Source: Paralithodes platypus
Taxonomy: Eukaryota; Arthropoda; Malacostraca; Decapoda; Lithodidae
Reading direction: 5' to 3'
DNA: 64,000 nucleotides
Assembly (NCBI GenBank): GCA_032716605.1
Contig: CM064480.1
Location: 41,714,701-41,778,700 of the forward strand
Notes under the pieces: model-generated
What the model was told of the DNA's origin: nothing
The model's database searches: none
What the model saw: the letters and a program-made list of their open reading frames with translations, nothing else
Made by a program: the position numbers and the translations under genes
Shown here: positions 56,764 to 64,000 of the stretch, piece after piece
Layout: each line of letters starts with the position of its first letter
Numbering within the stretch: position 1 is the first letter of the stretch

Positions 56764-57296
56764 TAAATCTACAGTTATACTACCCCTATTTTGTCGCTAT
56801 TCTGTTGGTACTAATGGGTTAATATTATTAGTAGTAGACTTAGTATGGTTTGATGATGCGCGGAAATGTATATTTTACTTGAAATAGATACATTGAAGTA
56901 TTACAAACCTTCGCAAACCCATAAACAGGGAACGTGAGCAGGGTTTAGACCGTCGCGCACCCATAAACAGGGAACGCGAGGGGGAGTTTAGACCGGCGCG
57001 GAAACAGGGTACTTTTCGGTTAGGTTAGGTTAAGTTAGGTTAGGTTAGGCTAATGTTAAAAATACTAAAATGCGACGGTCCTCGGTATTAAACAACACTG
57101 TATATCAAATAAAAAAATAAAAACAACAACAAATTACCTGAAAAACTCGTATCTGGTTGGTGATAATTTTTTATCAAAATAATTTTTTTCCAGTTTCCGG
57201 GTCAGCTGAACCATCCAAAAACACGCTAAAAGGCGTGTTTTGAAAGGGGGAGGTGGTGGGGGGTAGTGGGGGAGGGGTAGTATAACTGTAGATTTA
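56764..57296. mobile_element. Short TIR element with TTAGG-like block
   Basis: The left end TAAATCTACAGTTATACTAC and right end GTAGTATAACTGTAGATTTA are exact inverted repeats extended by CCCCTA/TAGGGG. Inside are a duplicated CATAAACAGGGAACG block (about 56920-56995) and a TTAGG run at 57018-57052. No transposase. Confidence 0.65.
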
Positions 57297-58128
57297 CCCA
57301 CAGCTTGAAGCTGCCCTTATACTTAACCAACGCATCTTAGTATATTTTATTCTCGATAGTTGATTGTTTCATTATAATATATAAGATGCAAGTCTAGTGA
57401 GAGCGGGAAGAGACGAGCGGGAGAGAGAGACCGGCTTGGGACGTTGCTTCGCGAGGAGAGTCCAGCTTGGGACGAGCCTGAAACGCTGCCACATGCATTT
57501 GATTGCAACGTTAGGCTTAGTTTCGACTCACGCACGGGGTAGAGGATTTTGACCAGGCAACTGTGTTGAGTGTTGCCAAGCCTAGGATGTATTCTGCATG
57601 CCTAGTGGGGGGTCCAGACAGATTCAAGACTCAGAGCTCACCTCATTGTCGTACCCTTCGGACCCCCTTGATATCTATCCCTCTCAACCCCACTTAGAAA
57701 CGTTCTCTCTTACTTTGTATACCTTCCTTCCACTACTTCACCAATCTATTTAATTATCCCATCCCCTTGATAGACCTTATATCTATTATTGTATTAACGA
57801 CGAGCTCTCAGATAACTAGATAGGATTTTGGGCCTTATGCAGGGATGTAATTGTTAATGAGACCTAGGAAGCTTTTTTGTTGTCTCATATTTGGTAGTTT
57901 CATGCTTGCTAGTGTGTTCTTGTGTCAGGTTAGCAGGGGCTAGACCGGAGGGGAGGCTTTTTGCGATCCTTTAAGTAAAGTCTGCTGGTGCGAGTCCCGT
58001 GGACCCGCACGACTTTACTAGGATACCCGTGGGAGTCTGGGGACATTTTCTTGTCTGTGTCCCTGTGTGTCTAGCGTTGTGTTGTGTGAGGGCCATTGCC
58101 TAGTCCACTCAGCACTGCGCTAGCACGT
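57297..58128. other. No gene recognised
   Basis: Contains a short hairpin at 57974-58020 (AGTAAAGTC facing GACTTTACT). Otherwise nothing recognisable. Confidence 0.4.
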
Positions 58129-58136
58129 CTTGCTTT

Positions 58137-58545
58137 GGTCAATATTTACGAGTCACACCACAGCTGGAATCTCATTTCTAATGGTAGTTTTGGGTTCCTA
58201 TCATTCTATGTTTCATTACTATATACTTTTTATCCACCGGAAAATATTATTTTTTCTTGTTTTTTTATTTTTAGGCCTAGGCCTATTTTTATTTTTTTAT
58301 TTTTTTTTTAGCATTAACCTAACCTAAAAACCTAACCTAACCTAACCTAAATGTATTTGGGGGCTATTAGGTTAGGTTAGGTTTTTTGGTTAGGTTAATG
58401 CTAAAAAAAAAAAAAAAAAAGACAAGAAAAAAAAATATTTTCTGGTGGATAAAAAGTATATAGCAATGAAGCATAGAATGGTAGGAACCCAAAACTATCT
58501 TTAAAAATGAGATCCCAGCTGTGGTGTGACTCGTAAATATTGACC
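58137..58545. mobile_element. Complete foldback MITE (hAT-like by 8-bp duplication) with TTAGG core
   Basis: 409 bp from GGTCAATATTTACGAGTCAC to its reverse complement, with arms of about 180 bp. An 8-bp duplication CTTGCTTT lies at 58129-58136 and 58546-58553. The centre (58314-58400) holds CCTAACC units on the left and GGTTAGG units on the right around ATGTATTTGGGGGCT. No coding capacity. Eight-base duplications are typical of hAT but also of some other superfamilies. Confidence 0.85.
58314..58400. repeat. TTAGG/CCTAA core of the foldback MITE
   Basis: Opposed telomere-like runs forming the loop-proximal part of the palindrome; the same layout is at 43189-43262. Confidence 0.85.
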
Positions 58546-58854
58546 CTTGCTTTTGTTTTAGGGTCGCCAGGAGAGAGTCAGATACTTGCGATCTGAGTCT
58601 CTCAAGAGAGCACCCTTTCAATTAGAGTAATTTGGCGCACAGACCTGGGAACGTCCCTAGGTTAGAGCAGGTGGCTCAGCCCGGGTATCCGAAGCCTATA
58701 TCCTTCCGGCTAGACCTCTGCCACCTGGCAGATTAACAGCTAGGGGTTTATTATCTCTGTATGCTTGTTATTGTGCCACAGTTTACCGTTTTTGTGAGCA
58801 TTGTGAGTCAGGGTGTGGCTTAGAGACTCTGTCCGAGCAGGCTTGCCTGACTAA

Positions 58855-60723
58855 TGGTGGGTTCACACATTCACGTATATTGCTCCCGTCAGCTCCCGTC
58901 TGTTGTAAACGAAGGTATATTGGTAGTTGGCAACCGATTACGTAAAACGTAATGGCATAATACGCAAAACTTTAATGAAATTACGGCCAGTCGGGGGGTA
59001 CTCTCGCATGGCGCGAGTAGAAACGAGTAGCCCACGTGGGTCGGGAATGTTGTGGGTGCGGCCAAGGCCGCGCGGTTGCTGATTCGAGTCGAATCAGGAA
59101 CGTGGCTCGCCCTCACGTATGTCAAAAGACGGGGAAACTTACGACCGACCAGGCCACCACGGTCGTCTGACCAGAGCATCCTCGTCGGACGTAGCAGCGA
59201 CCACGTGAGACGAGAGCTGCTCTCGTCAAATCGTAGAAAGTTCCAGTCGAACGTGGAAGTATACGTTAGTTAGGACGCATCTGGCAGAACCGCCGCACTG
59301 CGGGTTGGCGGGAAGACGCGGCATCGTTGTACGAGGGGACAACGGGACCAGCGAGGGACCCTCCAGTCACACCTCACCACACCGGAGCAGCAACCAACAA
59401 GCCAACCCTGCCACCCTCTGCACCCTGCCGAAAACAAATCGTAGCAGCGAAATGACTGCACCTATGGCTTTCATATTTTTACCACATGTACCTTACCCTT
59501 TAGGCTACCCACCACAAAAATCCCAAATCCCTCCTCCCACCCACTCGCTGACTGTCGGGCCCGTCAGAAGGAAAAAAAAGGAAAATCTGTGGCGGCGAAA
59601 CGACTGCACCAATCGGTTCCATATTTGTGTGACAAGTCTCTTACCCTTCTGCCTTCCCCCCACCACACCCCCAACCTCCTCCCACCACCCACTTCTAGCG
59701 TATCCGTACGAAGAAAAGGAAAAAAAAGGAAAATCTGTGGCGGCGAAACGACTGCACCAATCGGTTCCATATTTGTGTGACAAGTCTCTTACCCTTCTGC
59801 CTTCCCTCCACCACACCCCCAACCTCCTCCCACCACCCAATTCTAGCGTATCCGTACGAAGGAAAGGAAAAAAAGGAAAATCCGTGGTGGCGAAACTACC
59901 TCACCAATCGCCTTCATATGTGTAACACAAGTCAATTACCCTTCTACCTTCCCCCAACCAACCCCAAAACCACCCTCCCACCCATACATTCCGATACCAT
60001 AAAAGTCTCTGTAGTCTATAGTGTCTTTTCAGCTACTTTCGGGACCATCGGGGACCTGATTTCTGGCGAGGGGAGTGTTTTTTTTTACCATTTCTCTCCC
60101 AACTTAATAGATTTAGCCAAAAAAAAAAAAAAAATATGGCACTGGCAGAAGCACACCGTCAAAATTGGCTGGCACTCAGCGGGTTACTCCTCCAGGATGA
60201 ATTCCTCGATGTTACTCCTCCAGGATGAATTCCTCGATGTTGTTCATGGTGCCGATGAAGGACTGGGAATGGGAATGGTGTGGCCATTCCTGCCCTTTTG
60301 TAGTTCCCAGATTCCAACCCAGACCTACGTGGTTGACAAAGACTGTCTTTGTCTGTGTTTGGTCAGACGGGGTGTGCCTACGATTGGCCAGAACCGGTCC
60401 AGGTACGACCTAACAAATCCCAAGACATGCGGCCTCATCTACGCCGGTCTTGAGGGGGCGTGGCATGGGCGTGGCCTGTGTTCCCGCAAATCGTGCAGCC
60501 CATGAGGTCGAACGGGGCTATGCTTACGCACGTCGCAAACACGTACGTAGTTCAATACGACTCCATTACGTCTGACATAACACTGGCCCCGTTACGCTAC
60601 GTCTGTCGGTAAGTGCAATAGACGTGGAAGAACGGGCGTTCAACGGCAGAAACTACTCGCGTCTTTACATAAATTGGCGATACGCCGGACGGGAGCAATA
60701 TACGTGAATGTGTGAACCCACCA
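58855..60723. mobile_element. TIR element with TAA duplication (Harbinger-like), 1.87 kb
   Basis: The ends TGGTGGGTTCACACATTCAC and its reverse complement form inverted repeats of about 36 bp, flanked by TAA at 58852-58854 and 60724-60726. Three-base TWA duplications are typical of PIF/Harbinger. No transposase was recognised in about 1.8 kb of interior, which is GC-richer than the surroundings and includes the tandem array at 59441-59990 and a 28-bp exact duplication (TACTCCTCCAGGATGAATTC and on) at about 60185-60240. Confidence 0.65.
59441..59990. repeat. Four tandem ~148-bp repeats inside the TIR element
   Basis: Each unit carries GCGAAACGACTGCACC (or a diverged form) followed by TCATATTTGTGTGACAAGTC, a C-rich CCACCACACCCCCAACC block and an A-rich end. 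The middle two are nearly identical; the outer two are diverged. Spacing between unit starts is 147-148 bp. Confidence 0.85.
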
Positions 60724-60726
60724 TAA

Positions 60727-61545
60727 GAGTGAGAAGCACACCTGTATGTGGTTATGTTGCGAGTTGATACCTTTATTTAATTATACCTATGCCATTATAC
60801 ACTGTATGTCCTATCACTAGTATTTATTCCTGCTTATGAGTTAAGAGTCCTCTAAATCCGTAACGTACTTTCTTTGCTAAGCATCAGATCCTACAGTAGC
60901 CGCATGCAGTTTAGAAACTCGCATCTTGTCTACCTGTACGATGTTTTGAGGACTGTTTGCTTTCACCTTCTTTCACGCAGGGGTGATTAGTTGTATTAAT
61001 TAACGTAACGTTAAATGTACTTTCTTCTAGTTTGTTATTAAATTGTTTCTGCAATTTAATTCCGTTATCTATCTTTTCCTTGAAGCTTTAAGTCAACTTA
61101 ATTGTGTGATCTTTTATATAGCCTGCTTGACTATCAGCAGTCTATAGTGCGTGCACCCTGTAACCGAGTCATAGGATACCTCGTTGTCCAGGCAGGACTC
61201 TTGACGGTTTAGGGTGGTTTGTTGCCTGGGTTTATAGATAAGGGTTGGATCTAGCGTTTTCCGTTGTTGCTTGTTGCCGCATACCTAGTCCAATAGAAAG
61301 AGCCCAGTGTTTATATATCCTAGGACGTAACATTATCACATTCATCCTTTACATACTTTCATCCCATTAAACCATTTTCCTTCTATCTTCACCTACCTGT
61401 CTATTTTATATTATTTAATTCTGCGTATCTTCCTTTTCGCTGTTTGTCTTTGCCTGTCTCCTTCCTCGCGACTGCCTGCACTCTTCTATGCTCTGAAGTA
61501 TTCTTTCTTCCCATGTTTTCTTTTCTGCTGTGCTGCATGTGCCAC
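60727..61545. other. No gene recognised
   Basis: Ordinary AT-rich sequence with no repeat structure noted. Confidence 0.4.
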
Positions 61546-61871
61546 TTAAGGGGAGGTATTTAGTTTGTTCCCTAGACCTCCATCAAGCTTAAAATTACAC
61601 CCCCGTGAGTCCCTTTCAAGATAAATTTGTACATTTTTCGGTAGAAAAATGTCCCGGCCGAAGGCCGCTTCCTCTTAAATTACAGGCTCGCTATCGCTCG
61701 CCAGGATAAAATCGACACCTGAATGGCATAAAAGGTCTTAATATGGGGTGAAAGTTCTTAAAATTGCTAAACTAATGGGGCAAACGTTTTATAGTATCAA
61801 AAGCAATGGGGCTAAACATGAGGGAGAAAGGGGTCAAGAACAAAATCCGTCAAGTGGAGATCTCCCCTTAA
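61546..61871. mobile_element. TTAA MITE, family A, full length
   Basis: Left TTAAGGGGAGGTATTTAG, right GGAGATCTCCCCTTAA. It has the same core order as 25487-25823 and is very close to it in sequence. Its right TTAA is also the left TTAA of the family B element that follows. Confidence 0.9.
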
Positions 61872-62251
61872 GGGAGCCAACCTGGCTTTTTTTCTCTTTC
61901 TCTCCCTCTCTCTTTGGCTTGTATCCATTCGGCCCCATTCAGCCTACTGTTTTAAGACGTTTACGCCCATCCAGGTGTCAATATTTTCCTGGCGAGCGGT
62001 AGCGAGCCAGCATATATTTATTTTTTGTTTTGACAGCAAGCTAAATTTGTACATTTTTCGATGGAAACATTTATCCGGCAAAGCCGGTTTCTCCATACAA
62101 TGCTGGCTCGCTATCGCTCGCCAGGAAGAAATCGGCACCTGGATGGGGATAAACATCTTTAAGCAGTTGGCTGAATGGGGCCGAATGGATACAAGCCAGG
62201 GAAAGAGAGAAAAGGAGAGAAAGATAAAAAAAATGCTGTGATCCCCCTTGA
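61868..62251. mobile_element. TTAA MITE, family B, abutting family A
   Basis: Starts TTAAGGGAGCCAACC and ends TGATCCCCCTTGAA, a mutated TTAA. It has the same internal palindrome as 5486-5875 (GGCTTGTATCCATTCGGCC; ATGCTGGCTCGCTATCGCTC). The two elements share one TTAA. Confidence 0.88.
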
Positions 62252-62644
62252 ATATGCTTTACATGTCTGCCATCCTTTCTCATCCTCCTGCCTTCCCTCT
62301 TATAAACTATGAATATTTGCTATGTGTTATGCGGTTCTGTTCAATTGATGTAGTATATTATAATTAGTTTTCTATATTCTATTTTTGTCCTAAACCTTAG
62401 AGTTAGCGCTACGAAGATTATTGTGGATTAACAAGTTATAGTATTGTGTTATAAGGGGATATTGAGTTGAATTGTCTACCATCGTATACTCCCTTCCTGT
62501 TTGTCCAGCCTTTGTTTACTATTGCTTGGTTACACATCCTCCTTTACTTAATGTCGCACTTCCTCCCTCCCTCCTCTGTTCTTACTCCTACTCCTCCCTC
62601 TCCTCCTTTTCACTCCTTCCCCTCCTCCTGAAGGCGTAACAAAT

Positions 62645-62648
<4 letters not shown>
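62252..62648. other. No gene recognised
   Basis: TC-rich toward its right end; no coding motifs. Confidence 0.4.
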
Positions 62649-62697
<49 letters not shown>

Positions 62698-62765
62698 AGT
62701 ATATATATTGTATAATACAGTATATATATTGTATATTTATTGTATATACTGTATATAATTATATA
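62649..62765. repeat. Compound (TA)n microsatellite
   Basis: A long TA run followed by several ACAGTATATATTGTATA-type interruptions. Confidence 0.95.
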
Positions 62766-63175
62766 ATATATATAATAACATTCCGAGTGGTAGGTTTTGT
62801 GTGTAGCTGGTTGAGAGGTTGAGTCAATGAGATGATTAGCGGTGATGCCTTACCAGAGAACTATAGTCAATATAGTGTGAAAAGTCTAGAATGAAAAACA
62901 AAATTGACTTAAACGAACGAGTTGAAATGTCTACAGTTTGGTAAAATTAATCAGTAAACAGACGTGGGTGGATGTCTGTTTACTCCAACCCAACCTGAGT
63001 TACAAGAAGAAGCTTGGGATAAACATTTTTCGATTTATCATTAATAAAATAGTATAGGCCTACCTCTCATTAGTTAACCTGTCTGTACCGGGACGACAAT
63101 TATCATGCTAATTTGGTAAATATTATTTTTTTTTATTCAGCTTAGGGATGACTTCTAGAAATCAAAGTAACAATT
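62766..63175. other. No gene recognised
   Basis: AT-rich spacer before the retrotransposon fragment. Confidence 0.4.
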
Positions 63176-63715
63176 CACAGTGCGTCCTTGTATTGAGTAT
63201 TGTTCACTTGTGTGGGGAGGGTCCTCTCACACCGCAATCCTAGACAAAGTAGAAAGGAAAGCCTTCCGTATCATTAACACCTGTCCACTCATCAACTCTC
63301 TGCAATTTCTCTCTCTTCGCCTCAATGTTGCGTCTCTCTCGCTATTCTATCGCTATTCTATCGCTACTACAATAATCAATGTTCCTCAGAGCTTTCCCAG
63401 TGTATACCACCTCCTCTACGTAGGGTATGTAGTACCCGTCTTGCAACACAATCCCACCTCTACTCTGTGGAACTCTCCAACCCAAGAATGAAACGTTAAT
63501 CTGTCTTTCTTCTATTCAACAGCTGAGCTCTGGAACTCTCTCCTAGAATCAGTCTTTCCCTCTTCCTATGACTAAAACTTCTTCAAACTCTGTGTGTCCA
63601 GGCATTTTGGCTCGAACGTCCCTTGATTTTGGCCCTGTCAGTCCTTCAACTTTGGGGGAGGCACTCGATACAGGTAGTTCTGCCTTTTGTCTCCCTCACT
63701 CACATAGAAAAAAGA
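63176..63715 (+). mobile_element. Jockey/CR1-like 3' end fragment
   Basis: The plus strand reads RPCIEYCSLVWGGSSHTAIL and DKVERKAFRIINTCPL (RT thumb region; equivalent to the segment at 21001-21100), then, after frame changes, WNSLL-like codons and CPGILARTSLDFGPVSPSTL with a THIEKRK end. Same family as 19090-21520. It is 5'-truncated and lacks all catalytic motifs. Confidence 0.85.
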
Positions 63716-64000
63716 AAAAACATAAACGTACTGAAATGGTTAAACAGTTTAGCGCCCAGTGCTAACCAACTTTGTTTTGTTTCCCGCGAGATCTATATAC
63801 ACTAGTGACTTACCTCTCCATATTTGTCTATCCTTTATTAGATGGATCTATTAATGTTCTTCCAACATACCTTTAACGTTATCTGATTCGACGTCTTGCG
63901 AGTTACTATGATTTTTCGTTAAATTATTATTAATGATTACGTTTGCTTACGCCATTTTCGAGCAATATAATTTAGCTTGGTCCATAGGTTGATACAAACC
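63716..64000. other. No gene recognised
   Basis: Ordinary sequence to the window edge. Confidence 0.4.

Noticed and set aside
59305..60505. Proline/serine-rich ORFs of 206 and 242 codons
   Set aside because: They are readings of the four 148-bp tandem repeats within a TIR element; overlapping frames are open on both strands and no domain is visible.

Overview
This is eukaryotic nuclear DNA, most likely from an arthropod and probably a decapod crustacean. The clues are a spliced Ly6/uPAR-type gene with GT-AG introns, interstitial TTAGG telomere-like repeats (the arthropod telomere motif), very many long TA, GA and GT microsatellites, and a mixture of RTE-like, Jockey/CR1-like and DIRS retroelements with MITEs. 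There is no operon, Shine-Dalgarno or other prokaryotic signal. The species assignment is inference.

Only one host gene is convincing. It is a plus-strand Ly6/uPAR (three-finger, ten-cysteine, probably GPI-anchored) protein, seen as two exons (32876-33028 and 39205-39467) joined by a 6.2 kb intron. The signal-peptide exon was not found. The intron holds decayed partial copies of both exon borders, a TTAA MITE, an RTE fragment and two tRNA-derived SINE copies. The polyadenylation signal lies at 40238.

Almost everything else is transposon or tandem repeat. From left to right: an RTE-like endonuclease piece (1-436); a Jockey/CR1-like fragment (958-2712); an RTE-like copy (4930-8582) broken by a TTAA MITE, by a 42-copy, 42-bp minisatellite that arose from the element's own coding sequence, and by a SINE-like insert; a structurally complete but decayed DIRS element (9072-16845) with inverted terminal repeats, an internal complementary region, gag-like, RT/RNase H and tyrosine recombinase parts; a second Jockey/CR1-like copy (19090-21520); a repeat-poor stretch with tRNA-like SINEs and minisatellites (21.6-28 kb); an inverted-repeat composite enclosing an RT fragment (28123-29877); a 43-bp hairpin satellite (30690-32300); the Ly6 gene; an RTE-like copy (40262-41905); a foldback element split by a 3.5-kb RNase H-bearing non-LTR element (43018-46988); a three-layer nest (47899-50694); and assorted foldback elements and MITEs to the end.

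The recurring theme is nesting. TTAA-flanked MITEs share a core, foldback elements carry TTAGG-like centres, and non-LTR retrotransposons sit inside inverted-repeat elements. In several cases target-site duplications or a paralogous empty site allow the insertions to be read directly.
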